Below are positions 1 through 8,980 of a stretch of DNA of 64,000 nucleotides, in pieces. A model generated the notes under the pieces. It saw only the letters and a program-made list of their open reading frames with translations, made no database searches and had not been told where the DNA came from. Location of the stretch: assembly GCA_052387255.1 (NCBI GenBank), contig JBQTJI010000034.1:45304-109303 (forward strand), in the 5' to 3' direction. Origin of the DNA: JBBQXK01 sp052387255. Lineage in GTDB: Bacteria; Pseudomonadota; Alphaproteobacteria; Rhodobacterales; Rhodobacteraceae. Every line of letters starts with the position of its first letter. Position 1 is the stretch's first letter. The position numbers were made by a program, and so were the translations under genes.

Positions 1-742
1 TGACGAAGAAGTGCGGGGCGCTGAGGATGCCGGTTTTCCACAGCATGAGCGTGATGACCATGCGCCCGAGCCGTCCGTTGCCGTCCTCGAACGGGTGCAG
101 CGCCTCGAATTCGGCATGGGCGATGGCGGTGCGCAGCAGGGGTTGTGTCGGGTCAGTCTGGATGTAGTCGATCAGTGTCGCCATGGCGGGCGGCAACTGC
201 ATCGGAGAGATCGGGATGAAGTCGATCCGCGGCGGCCTACGCTCGCCGACATGGTTCTGTTCGGTCTTGTAGGAACCCGGGTGCTTGTCCGCCCCCCTGC
301 CGTAGCTGAGCAGCGTTCTGTGTGCCCCCCGGATCATGGCTTCTGAAAGGGGATAGCCGTCGGACATCTGCCGTTCGGCCTGTTTCAGGGCGCGCGCGTA
401 CAGGGCGACCTCTACTGCATCATTGCGCCCTTCCGGCCTTGTGCTGCCGTCGTCCGCTTCCGCCTCGAGCAACAGCACCTCTTCCAGCGTCGAGATCGTG
501 CCTTCCATGCGCGACGACACAACGGCATCGCGCGCGCGCAGGGGGGCAAGCAGCAGTTCACTGTTCGGGAGTCCGCGCAATAGAACGTCATACCGCGTCA
601 GCGCAATCAGCGTGTCGGACAGCGGTGCCACCAGCCGATGCAGGTCAAGTGGAGGAGGGGGGAACCCGCCTGTATGATAATCGACCGCATCGGTTGCGTC
701 GAAGGCCGTGTTGTGTACCCAGATTTCACGTCTGCTGTTCAT
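1..742 (-). CDS. Fic family protein, C-terminus cut by window start
   Basis: This is a Fic-domain AMP transferase or related nucleotidyl/phosphotransferase, of which 247 residues lie in the window. The reverse strand reads the Fic core motif HPFEDGNGRLGR near residues 215-226, with the catalytic His and the anion-binding loop intact. An N-terminal Fic_N-like helical region carries SSRMEG at residues 76-81, which fits the (S/T)xxxE(G/N) inhibitory helix of self-inhibited class II Fic proteins. The start chosen is the ATG at 742, the first in the open frame. The gene is convergent with nothing in view and is separated from the pnp terminator by about 140 bases. The target protein cannot be told from sequence, and the 3' end lies outside the window. 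Confidence 0.9.
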   Translation of the reverse strand, partial: MNSRREIWVHNTAFDATDAVDYHTGGFPPPPLDLHRLVAPLSDTLIALTRYDVLLRGLPNSELLLAPLRARDAVVSSRMEGTISTLEEVLLLEAEADDGSTRPEGRNDAVEVALYARALKQAERQMSDGYPLSEAMIRGAHRTLLSYGRGADKHPGSYKTEQNHVGERRPPRIDFIPISPMQLPPAMATLIDYIQTDPTQPLLRTAIAHAEFEALHPFEDGNGRLGRMVITLMLWKTGILSAPHFFV

Positions 743-881
743 AACGGCGTTTGTGTCTTACGGAGAACCGCAAAGCAAGGTTGCATATCATGTGTAAGAC
801 TTTCCAATACACAAAATGCGTTGTGTGTGAAGGTAGCGCAGAAAGCCGTTTGCGGGCAGCGCTGGCCGAAAACCGATACAC

Positions 882-912
882 AAAAAAGGCCCCGGCGTTC
901 CCGCCGGGGCTT
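882..912 (-). terminator. Rho-independent terminator of pnp
   Basis: On the minus strand a GC stem (GCCCCGGCG and CGCCGGGGC around a short GAA-type loop) is followed by a run of T residues at 888-882. It lies about 30 bases after the pnp stop codon. This is the clearest intrinsic terminator in the window. Confidence 0.9.
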
Positions 913-942
913 TCGCTACAAGCCTTGCAACGGACGCTGTCC

Positions 943-3081
943 TCAGACCTGCGCCTCTTCCTTCTTCTCGACGAGCTCTTCGCCGGTCTCCTGGTCGACC
1001 ATCTTCATGCCCAGCCGCACCTTGCCGCGCTCGTCGAAGCCCAGAAGCTTGACCTTGACTTCCTGGCCTTCCTTCAGCGCTTCGTTCGGGTGGTTCAGGC
1101 GCTTGTTGGCGATCTGGCTGACGTGGACCAGACCGTCGCGCTTGCCGAAGAAGTTCACGAAGGCCCCGAAGTCGACCAGCTTGACCACGCGGCCGGTGTA
1201 GACCTGCCCCTCTTCGGGTTCGGCCACGATGGACCAGATCATGTCGTAGGCGCGCTTGATCGCCTTCTGGTCGTTCGAGGCGATCTTGATCACGCCGTCG
1301 TCGTTGATGTCGACCTTGGCACCCGACACTTCCACGATCTCGCGGATGACCTTGCCGCCCGACCCGATCACTTCGCGGATCTTGTCGGTGGGGATGGTCA
1401 GCGTCTCGATCTTGGGCGCGTACTGGCTGAAGGCGTTGGCGCTGGTCAGCGCCTTGGACATCTCGGTCAGGATGTGCAGGCGGCCGTCCTTGGCCTGGGC
1501 CAGCGCCTGTTCCATGACCGCAGGCGTGATCCCGGCAATCTTGATGTCCATCTGCAGCGAGGTGATCCCCTTCTCGGTCCCCGCCACCTTGAAGTCCATG
1601 TCGCCGAGGTGATCCTCGTCGCCAAGGATGTCGGTCAGCACGGCGAAACGGCCGTCGTCCTCCAGGATCAGACCCATTGCCACGCCGGCCACGGGGGCCT
1701 TCAGCGGAACGCCCGCGTCCATCATCGACAGGCTGCCACCGCAGACCGAAGCCATGGACGAGGAGCCGTTCGACTCGGTGATCTCCGACACGACGCGGAT
1801 GGTGTAGGGGAAGTCGGTGGCGGCAGGCAGAACCGCCTGCAACGCGCGCCATGCCAGTTTCCCGTGACCGATCTCGCGGCGGCCGGGCGACCCCACGCGA
1901 CCCACCTCGCCCACCGAATAGGGCGGGAAGTTGTAGTGCAGAAGGAAGTTCGAGCGGCTGTTGCCGTGCAGGGCGTCGATGATCTGCTCATCTTCGCCGG
2001 TGCCCAGCGTGGTCACGACCAGCGCCTGGGTTTCCCCGCGGGTGAACAGGGCCGAACCATGGGTGCGCGGCAGGACCGAGGTTTCCGAGATGATCGGACG
2101 CACCGTCTTGGTGTCGCGCCCGTCGATGCGGGCACCGCCGTTGATGATGTCGCCGCGCAGGATGCCCGACTCCAGCGCCTTCATCGCGGGCCAGAAGTTC
2201 GGATCGGCCTGTTCTTCCTCGGTCAGCAGGGCCTTGGTGGCCTTGATCGCGTCGTCGATGGCCGTGGTGCGGGCCTGCTTGTCGCGGATGGCGAAGGCCG
2301 CACGCATCTGCGTCTCGCCCAAGCTCTTGATCCGGGCGGCCAGCGCCGAATAGTCGGGGGGCGTGAAATCGAACGGCTCGTTCGCGCATTCCTCGGCAAA
2401 GTCGAGGATCAAGTCGATGGCGGGCTGCATCCCGGCATGGCCGAACTTCACCGCGCCCAGCATTTCCTCTTCGGTCAGCTCGTAGGCTTCGGATTCCACC
2501 ATCATCACGGCATCTTTCGTGCCGGCGATGACCAGATCCAGACGCTGCTCGGGGTTGTTCTTCAACACCTGCATGTCATCGACATGCGGGTTCAGAACGT
2601 AGTTGCCGTTGGCAAAGCCCACCCGCGCGGCCCCGATCGGCCCCATGAAGGGCACGCCACTGATGGTCAGCGCGGCAGAGGCCGCGATCATCGCGACGAT
2701 GTCGGGTTCGTTGACCAGGTCGTGGCTCAGCACGGTGGCCATCACCAGAACCTCGTTGCGGAAGCCTTCCACGAACAGCGGACGGCAGGGCCGGTCGATC
2801 AGGCGCGACGTCAGGGTTTCCTTTTCGGAAGGCCGGGCCTCGCGCTTGAAGAAGCCGCCGGGCACCTTGCCTGCGGCATAGTATTTTTCCTGATAGTGCA
2901 CGGTCAGGGGGAAGAAGTCCTGCCCCGGCTTCGCGGTCTTGGCGAAGGTCACGTTGGCCATCACGGAGGTCTCGCCCAGGGTGGCAATGACGCTGCCGTC
3001 GGCCTGGCGGGCAATGCGGCCCGCCTCCAGGGTCAGCGTTTCATCGCCCCACTGGATGGATTTCTTGGTCACGTTGAACAT
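943..3081 (-). CDS. pnp: Polyribonucleotide nucleotidyltransferase (PNPase)
   Basis: The 712-residue product is full length for PNPase, the phosphorolytic 3'-5' exoribonuclease of the degradosome. It shows two RNase PH cores, a KH domain (VIGSGGKVIRE near residue 560) and a C-terminal S1 domain (GRVVKLVDFGAFVNF). The frame is open for 20 more residues upstream, but MFNVTKKSIQWG is the conserved N-terminus, so the ATG at 3081 is used. In many bacteria pnp directly follows rpsO; here rpsO lies about 7.3 kb upstream on the same strand with other genes between. A strong intrinsic terminator follows the gene. Confidence 0.98.
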   Translation of the reverse strand: MFNVTKKSIQWGDETLTLEAGRIARQADGSVIATLGETSVMANVTFAKTAKPGQDFFPLTVHYQEKYYAAGKVPGGFFKREARPSEKETLTSRLIDRPCRPLFVEGFRNEVLVMATVLSHDLVNEPDIVAMIAASAALTISGVPFMGPIGAARVGFANGNYVLNPHVDDMQVLKNNPEQRLDLVIAGTKDAVMMVESEAYELTEEEMLGAVKFGHAGMQPAIDLILDFAEECANEPFDFTPPDYSALAARIKSLGETQMRAAFAIRDKQARTTAIDDAIKATKALLTEEEQADPNFWPAMKALESGILRGDIINGGARIDGRDTKTVRPIISETSVLPRTHGSALFTRGETQALVVTTLGTGEDEQIIDALHGNSRSNFLLHYNFPPYSVGEVGRVGSPGRREIGHGKLAWRALQAVLPAATDFPYTIRVVSEITESNGSSSMASVCGGSLSMMDAGVPLKAPVAGVAMGLILEDDGRFAVLTDILGDEDHLGDMDFKVAGTEKGITSLQMDIKIAGITPAVMEQALAQAKDGRLHILTEMSKALTSANAFSQYAPKIETLTIPTDKIREVIGSGGKVIREIVEVSGAKVDINDDGVIKIASNDQKAIKRAYDMIWSIVAEPEEGQVYTGRVVKLVDFGAFVNFFGKRDGLVHVSQIANKRLNHPNEALKEGQEVKVKLLGFDERGKVRLGMKMVDQETGEELVEKKEEAQV

Positions 3082-3246
3082 GTGTCTGTTTTCCCTCTGG
3101 GACCCGGCCCCTGCCGGTCGTCCCACATCTGGCGGCCCCATTGCCGCCGCCCCAGATCCTCATGCATGTGCCCCGGGGCCGGGGGCGTCACGTCGCAGAT
3201 GGCGGGGCCTTACAGGAAAACCGGGGGAAGGGGAAGCGCGGATCTG

Positions 3247-3278
3247 TTGACAAAGTTTGCCATCATCGGCACGATACA
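3247..3278 (+). promoter_or_regulatory. Putative promoter of the parDE-like pair
   Basis: A consensus -35 box TTGACA lies at 3247-3252, with a weak -10 candidate (CGATAC) near 3272-3277. The first ATG of the antitoxin is at 3282 and a second at 3291, with no Shine-Dalgarno sequence before either. If this promoter is real the mRNA would be leaderless or nearly so. This is inference from sequence only. Confidence 0.45.
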
Positions 3279-3281
3279 CGC

Positions 3282-3515
3282 ATGGCAACGATGAACATCT
3301 CCCTCCCCGATCAGATGAAAGCCTGGGTCGAGGCGCAAAGCCGCGACGGCACCTACAGCAACGCCAGCGACTATGTGCGCGACCTGATCCGGCGCGATCA
3401 GGCGCGGCGGGTGGCACTGGCAGAGCTGCAGGCGCTGATCGACGAAGGAATCGCGAGCGGACCTGCGCGACCATTCGACATGGACGCCTTTGTCACACGG
3501 ATGAAGTCGGGGTGA
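3282..3515 (+). CDS. ParD-like type II antitoxin
   Basis: This 77-residue protein has the ParD/CopG ribbon-helix-helix N-terminus (MNISLPDQMKAWVEAQ, then YVRDLIRRD) that binds DNA as a dimer. A charged C-terminal tail (LIDEGIASGP...) would wrap the toxin. The start is ATG 3282, but ATG 3291 (MNISLP) is equally plausible and matches most family members better. The stop overlaps the GTG start of the downstream ParE-like gene by three bases (GTGA), so the two are translationally coupled. The pair probably represses its own promoter, as is usual for the family. Confidence 0.88.
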   Translation: MATMNISLPDQMKAWVEAQSRDGTYSNASDYVRDLIRRDQARRVALAELQALIDEGIASGPARPFDMDAFVTRMKSG

Positions 3516-3811
3516 AGCGGCGCATCAGCCTTGCACCGCAGGCGGAAGACGATCTTGTCGGTATCTGGCAGTACAGCATGCGCGAATGGTCCGAGACGCA
3601 GGCAGAACGTTATCTTGCCGGACTTGACGATGTGTTTGCGCTGCTTGCCGCCCAGCCGGAAATCGCCCGGCTGCGGCGCGACACCGCGCCCCCGGTCAGG
3701 ACCCATCCCTACCGGTCGCATGTGGTGATCTTCACGGCGGACGAGACGGGGTTGCAGGTCATCCGGGTGGTGCACGCCCGGTCGAACTGGTCGGTCCTAT
3801 TCGAGGAATAG
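3512..3811 (+). CDS. ParE-like type II toxin (RelE/ParE superfamily)
   Basis: The product has 99 residues and begins at a GTG overlapping the antitoxin stop. It has the RelE/ParE fold pattern: N-terminal ISLAPQAEDDLVGIW, a helical hairpin, RTHPYRSHVVIF, and the terminal strand VIRVVHARSNW. Family members poison DNA gyrase (ParE) or cut mRNA (RelE); the match is closer to ParE but the target cannot be proven from sequence. The toxin ends about 75 bases before the large GAF-cyclase gene. The operon sits between rpsO and pnp. Confidence 0.87.
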   Translation: MKRRISLAPQAEDDLVGIWQYSMREWSETQAERYLAGLDDVFALLAAQPEIARLRRDTAPPVRTHPYRSHVVIFTADETGLQVIRVVHARSNWSVLFEE

Positions 3812-3885
3812 ACCCGTCCCGACCGCGCTTGCGCAGAAACCCTTTTGGTCTTGTCGCCGCCCACGTGTAGCGTGCCCCTTGCGCG

Positions 3886-6800
3886 ATGTACCGGAGCAGA
3901 CCCTTGCAATCGACCTCGGCCACCGAAACCCCCTACACTTCCGCCCATGCCCGCGAGGCGGCGCTGCGCGAGGTGCTGGGCCTCATCAGCCGGTCGCGCG
4001 AGGAAGCAAGGCCGGTGTTCGATGCCATCCTGCGCAGCGCGCAACGGCTGTGCGGGGCCGATGCCGGGGCCCTGCTGCTGGGGCGCGCCGAGGGTCCGCA
4101 CCTGACGCTGGCCGCGTTGCAGCAGGACAACCTGTCGAAGGCCGAGATCGACAGGTTCATTGCCGCGACGAACCAGCCGCCGATGCGGATGGACCCCGCG
4201 CTGCACGTGTCTGCGCAGGCCATCTGCAGCGGCGGGGTCGTGCACATCGCCGATCTGGCGCAGACGCCGGGGTACCTGGCGGGCGAGAGCAGCTTTCGCT
4301 TCATGGTCGAGGATCAGGGCCTGCGCACCACCCTGAGCATGCCGCTGTTCGATGCGCAGGGCACCATCGGCGCGATCAGCCTGCACCGGCGCGAGGTGCG
4401 GCTGTTCAGCGAGGACGAAATCGCCCTGATCCAGTCCTTCGCCGCGCAGGCCGTCATCGCCATCGAGAACGTCCGCCAGTTCCGCGAGTTGCAGGTGCGA
4501 TTGGCGCGCGAGGCGGCGACGCGCGAGATCCTCGAGGTGATCAGCCGCAATCCCGATGATGTGCAGCCGGTGTTCGAGGTGATCGTGCACAACGCGGCCC
4601 GCCTTTGCGAAACCCCCGATGTGGGGCTTCACATCGTGAACGACGCCCGCACGCATATCCGGCTAGCCTGCATTTCCGACGCGAGCCTGGGCGTGTTCCC
4701 GGTCGGGCAGGAATTCGATCTGGGCGCCCCCTACCAGACCTCGACCGCGATCCGCGAGGCGCGGGTGATCCACAACCCCGACATCGCGGACGATCCGCTG
4801 TACCGCGCGGGCGACCCGGTGCGCGTGCGGCTGGTCGAGGTCGACGGGGTGCGCAGCCGCCTGTCCGTGCCACTTTTGAAGAACGGCGTCGCTTTCGGCT
4901 GCATCAACCTGAACCGCCACGAGGTGCGCCCGTTCACGCCCGACGAGATCGTGTTGATCGAAACCTTCGCCGCACAGGCCGTCATCGCCATCGAGAACGT
5001 CCGCCAGTTCCGCGAATTGCAGGAGTCGCTGGAACAACAGGAAGCGACGTCCGACATCCTGAGGGTCATCAGCCAGAGCCGCGAAGATGAAACACAGGTC
5101 TTTGACCTTATCGTCGAGAAAGCGGCCGTCCTGTGCAATGCCGATCAGGGCAGCCTCATCATCGTCAACGAAGCCCGCACCGACGTTCGACTGATGGCCG
5201 ACTGGGGACATGCCCGCACGGCATACCAACCGGGCCTGGAATTCTCGCTCGACCGGCCGCTTTCCATCGTGGCGACGATCCGTACGGCGAAGGTGGTTCA
5301 CTTCGAGGACTACGCGCAGTCCGACGCCTACCGGGACCGCGACCCGATTGCCGTCGATCTGGTTGAAACCGAAGGGGTCCGGACACGACTGAACGTACCG
5401 CTTTTGCAGAACGGCATCGCCATCGGGTGCATTTCGCTCAGCCGCCGGGTTGTGCGGCCCTTCACGCTGCCCGAAATCCAGCTGGTCGAAACCTTCGCCG
5501 CACAGGCCGTCATCGCCATCGAGAACGTCCGCCAGTTCCGCGAGTTGCAGGTGCGGCTGGCGCGCGAGGCGGCGACGCGGGAGATCCTCGAGGTCATCAG
5601 CCAGAGCCGCGACGACGACAAGCCGGTCTTCGACGTGGTCCTGCGCAAGGCCGCCGAACTTTGCCACGCCTCGATGGCCAGCCTCAACATCATCAGCGAG
5701 GACCGCAGCCACGCGGTCATGGCGGCGGACTGGGGCTTTGATGATGTCTCCACCGCCTTTCCGGTCGGCGAGACGGTCTGGCCCATGGACTCGCACAGTG
5801 CGACCTCGACCTGCATGCGCGAGGGCCGGGTCGTGCATCTGGAGGACATGGCCGACACCGAGCTCTACCGGTCCGGCGACCCGATCAGGACGGCAGCGGT
5901 CGATCAGGAGGGTCTGAGGACATTTCTGGCGGTCCCCATGTTCAGCGGTGGCAGGACGGTCGCGTGCATCACCATCTACCGGCGCGAGGTGCGCCCCTTC
6001 AACCCCGACGAGATCGCCCTTGTCGAGACCTTTGCCGCGCAGGCCGTGATCGCCATCGAGAACGTCCGCCAGTTCCGCGAGTTGCAGGACAGGCTGGAAC
6101 GGGAAAAGGCATCGGCCGCCATCCTGGAAGTCATCAGCCAGAGCCGCGATGACGACGGCCCGGTGTTCGACGTCATCCTGCGCAACGCTGCGCGCCTGTG
6201 CAAGGCACCGATTGCCAGTCTCCTGCTGGTCAACGCGGGCGGGACGCATCTTGTCATGGCTGCGATGTACGGCGAAACGCTGCGCGCCCATCTGACAGGC
6301 GACAGCTGGCCGATGGACCCCTTGCCCGGGCCCGTCGCCCGGTCCATCCGCGCGGCGCGCACCCAGCACATGCATGATCTGGCCGCGACCGACGAGTATC
6401 GCAGCGGTCACCCGACCTATGTCCGGCTGGTGGACGAAGACGGCCTGCGCACCGACCTTTCGGTGCCGCTGGTGCGCGATGGTGTGGGCTTCGGTGCCAT
6501 TGTCCTCAACCGCCGCACGGTCGATCCGTTCAGCGAGGGCGAGATCGCCCTTGTCGAAACCTTCGCCGCCCAGGCCGTGATCGCCATCGAGAACGTGCGC
6601 CAGTTCCGCGAGTTGCAGAACCGGCTGGAACGCGAGGCGGCATCCGCCGAGATCCTTGCCGTCATCAGCCAGAGCCGCGATGACGATAGGCCCGTGTTCG
6701 ATGCGATCCTGCGACGGGCGGCCCAGCTGTGCGATGCCTTTGCGGCGGCCCTCATCCTCGCCAAGCCGGGAGACACGCACCAGCGGATGGCCGCCCAATA

Positions 6801-8955
6801 TGGCGTGGATCCGGCCACGGTCGCGCGCTATCACAGGGCCGAGGTTTCGATGGACCCGGACGGCTCGTTTGGTGCCCAGGCCATCGTGACCGGCAAGGTT
6901 GTTCACGTCGATGACGTCCTGGACACTGAATATTTCCGCCAAGGCGTCGATCTTTATGTCTCTGTCGCCCGAGACTCTGGCATTCGCACCGAAATGCTGG
7001 TGCCGCTGCTGTCCCCGACCGGCGCAATCGGGACCTTTGTCATCTTCCGCCGTGAGGTCAGGCCCTTCACCCCCGACCAGATCGCCCTTGTCGAAACCTT
7101 CGCCGCCCAGGCCGTCATCGCCATCGAAAACGTCCGCCAGTTCCGCGAGTTGCAGGCAAGGCTGGAACGCGAGGCGGCGACGCGCGACATCCTGGAGATC
7201 ATCAGCCAGAGCCGTGACGACAACACGCCGGTGTTCGAGGTGATCGCGAAGAGTGCTGCGCGTCTTTGCCATGCCGCAAACTGCACGTTCTGGCGCGTCG
7301 AAAACGGGCTGGTCCACTACTGTGCAAGCTACGGTTTCAGCCGCGCTGACTTCGAGGATGATGTTCGGACCCCGATAAGCTCAAGCCGCCCGCTGGTGGA
7401 CAACACCCTGATCGGTCAGGCGGTCAGGACGCGGTCGGTCGCCCGGATCGAGGATGGCACGGCGGACAGCTACCTCGATCATGACTGGGTACGTGCGCAC
7501 AAGCTGCGACAGCTGATCGGTGTTCCGATCTTTGTCGGCGACGACGTCTGGGGAAGCATCAATCTCATGTGGCCGCCGGATCAGGCACCACGGGACGAGG
7601 ATATCCGACTGGTCGAAAGCTTTGCCGCGCAGGCCAGCATCGCCATCGAGAATGTCCGCCAGTTCCGCGAGTTGCAGACGCGCCTTGCGCGCGAGGCGGC
7701 GACGCGCGAAATCCTTGAGGTGATCAGCCGCAACCCCGACGACGACCGACCTGTGTTCGACATCATCCTGCGCAACGCGCTCACGCTGTGTGCCGGAGAC
7801 ACCTCGGCGCTGCTCATGGGACGCAAGGACGATCCGCGCATGACGATGGCCGCCTGGCGCGACCGCACTTCGGGATCGTCGGTCATGGACGATGCGATGA
7901 TCGCCCAGATGAATGCCACCGAAATGCTGATGGACCCGGCGGTGCATGTCTCGGCGCAGGCCATCGTCGAGGCGCGGAACATCCATGTCCTCGATGTCAG
8001 ACAGCATCCCTCTTATCTTGCAGGCGAGCCGTCATACCGGATCATGGGTGATGCACTTGATGTGCGGAGCGCACTGGTGGTGCCGCTGATCGACGCGCGG
8101 GGGGCACTCGGGACCGTGCATGTCCACCGCCGGGAGGTGCGGCCCTTCACCCCCGACGAAATCGCCCTTGTCGAAACCTTCGCCGCGCAGGCCGTGATCG
8201 CCATCGAGAACGTCCGTCAGTTCAAGGCGCTGGAGGCGCTGAACGCCGAACTGGGTGACCGGGTCGAGGCCCAGGTCGGCGAGATCGAACGCATGGGGCG
8301 GCTGAAGCGGTTCCTGCCTGCCGCCGTGGCGGATGCGGTGGTCACGTCGGGATCTGAGCGGATGCTGTCCAGCCACCGCGCGCTGCTCGGCGTGCTGTTC
8401 TGCGACATCCGGGGCTTCACCGCGTTCTGCGAAACGGCGGAACCCGAGGAGACCATCGAGGTGTTGCAGACCTATCACGAAGAGATGGGCCGCCTGATCA
8501 ACACCCACGGCGCTGGCGTCGATCACCGGATGGGCGACGGCATCATGGTGCTGTTCAACGACCCCCTGCCCTGCGACGATCCGGCGGGCGATGCGGTGCG
8601 CCTTGCCATGGCGATGCGGGCGCGGATGGCCGAATTGTGCCGCCAGTGGAAGAAGATGGGCCACCGGCTGGGCTTCGGCATGGGCATAGCACTCGGCTAT
8701 GCGACGGTGGGGATGGTGGGGTCCGGCGGGCGGTTCGACTACACCGCCTCGGGCACCGCGATCAACCTCGCCTCGCGCCTGTGCGACGAGGCGCAGGACG
8801 GCGAGATCCTGATCAGCCCGCGCACCCGGATGGCGGTGGAGGATGATTTCACCGTGGAATCGCGCGGCGAGATCGGCTTCAAGGGCATCCGCGAGCCGGT
8901 CGAGGTGTTCTGCGTGACGGGGGTGGTACAGGTGCAGCACGGCGACCCAGCGTGA
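3886..8955 (+). CDS. Eight-GAF-domain class III adenylate/guanylate cyclase
   Basis: This 1689-residue soluble sensor-cyclase has eight tandem GAF domains of about 175 residues (near 20-1450). Each ends in a near-identical segment containing FAAQAVIAIENVRQF, followed by a short helical linker. A class III cyclase domain fills the C-terminus. Its metal-binding Asp residues are D1507 (FCDIRGFT) and D1551 (RMGDGIMVLF), with N1627 and R1631 in the catalytic loop. The substrate-selecting position holds T1624 (SGTAIN), which resembles class IIIb cyclases, so cAMP is more likely than cGMP. No membrane segment or signal peptide is visible. ATG 3886 lacks a ribosome binding site; an in-frame TTG at 3904 follows GGAG at 3893 and may be the true start. 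GAF ligands are unknown. Confidence 0.93.
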   Translation: MYRSRPLQSTSATETPYTSAHAREAALREVLGLISRSREEARPVFDAILRSAQRLCGADAGALLLGRAEGPHLTLAALQQDNLSKAEIDRFIAATNQPPMRMDPALHVSAQAICSGGVVHIADLAQTPGYLAGESSFRFMVEDQGLRTTLSMPLFDAQGTIGAISLHRREVRLFSEDEIALIQSFAAQAVIAIENVRQFRELQVRLAREAATREILEVISRNPDDVQPVFEVIVHNAARLCETPDVGLHIVNDARTHIRLACISDASLGVFPVGQEFDLGAPYQTSTAIREARVIHNPDIADDPLYRAGDPVRVRLVEVDGVRSRLSVPLLKNGVAFGCINLNRHEVRPFTPDEIVLIETFAAQAVIAIENVRQFRELQESLEQQEATSDILRVISQSREDETQVFDLIVEKAAVLCNADQGSLIIVNEARTDVRLMADWGHARTAYQPGLEFSLDRPLSIVATIRTAKVVHFEDYAQSDAYRDRDPIAVDLVETEGVRTRLNVPLLQNGIAIGCISLSRRVVRPFTLPEIQLVETFAAQAVIAIENVRQFRELQVRLAREAATREILEVISQSRDDDKPVFDVVLRKAAELCHASMASLNIISEDRSHAVMAADWGFDDVSTAFPVGETVWPMDSHSATSTCMREGRVVHLEDMADTELYRSGDPIRTAAVDQEGLRTFLAVPMFSGGRTVACITIYRREVRPFNPDEIALVETFAAQAVIAIENVRQFRELQDRLEREKASAAILEVISQSRDDDGPVFDVILRNAARLCKAPIASLLLVNAGGTHLVMAAMYGETLRAHLTGDSWPMDPLPGPVARSIRAARTQHMHDLAATDEYRSGHPTYVRLVDEDGLRTDLSVPLVRDGVGFGAIVLNRRTVDPFSEGEIALVETFAAQAVIAIENVRQFRELQNRLEREAASAEILAVISQSRDDDRPVFDAILRRAAQLCDAFAAALILAKPGDTHQRMAAQYGVDPATVARYHRAEVSMDPDGSFGAQAIVTGKVVHVDDVLDTEYFRQGVDLYVSVARDSGIRTEMLVPLLSPTGAIGTFVIFRREVRPFTPDQIALVETFAAQAVIAIENVRQFRELQARLEREAATRDILEIISQSRDDNTPVFEVIAKSAARLCHAANCTFWRVENGLVHYCASYGFSRADFEDDVRTPISSSRPLVDNTLIGQAVRTRSVARIEDGTADSYLDHDWVRAHKLRQLIGVPIFVGDDVWGSINLMWPPDQAPRDEDIRLVESFAAQASIAIENVRQFRELQTRLAREAATREILEVISRNPDDDRPVFDIILRNALTLCAGDTSALLMGRKDDPRMTMAAWRDRTSGSSVMDDAMIAQMNATEMLMDPAVHVSAQAIVEARNIHVLDVRQHPSYLAGEPSYRIMGDALDVRSALVVPLIDARGALGTVHVHRREVRPFTPDEIALVETFAAQAVIAIENVRQFKALEALNAELGDRVEAQVGEIERMGRLKRFLPAAVADAVVTSGSERMLSSHRALLGVLFCDIRGFTAFCETAEPEETIEVLQTYHEEMGRLINTHGAGVDHRMGDGIMVLFNDPLPCDDPAGDAVRLAMAMRARMAELCRQWKKMGHRLGFGMGIALGYATVGMVGSGGRFDYTASGTAINLASRLCDEAQDGEILISPRTRMAVEDDFTVESRGEIGFKGIREPVEVFCVTGVVQVQHGDPA
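4438..8236 (+). repeat. Eight tandem in-gene repeats of a GAF module
   Basis: Near-identical DNA encoding the end of each GAF module (reading AIENVRQFRELQ) recurs with ends at about 4494, 5022, 5550, 6087, 6618, 7155, 7677 and 8236. The spacing is 522-560 bases. The inter-repeat linker is highly conserved while the ligand-pocket portion of each unit differs. This is tandem duplication with continuing homogenisation of the linkers, not CRISPR or a mobile element. Confidence 0.9.
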
Positions 8956-8980
8956 GGGAGGATTGCCTGAGGCTTTCGTC

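Noticed and set aside
751..3294. Long open plus-strand frame opposite pnp (847 codons)
   Set aside because: It is rich in His, Arg and Gly as expected for the antisense of a high-GC gene, and pnp on the other strand is unmistakable.
4438..8236. Regularly spaced repeats considered as a CRISPR array
   Set aside because: The period is over 500 bases, the repeats are coding and in frame, and each forms the end of a GAF domain.
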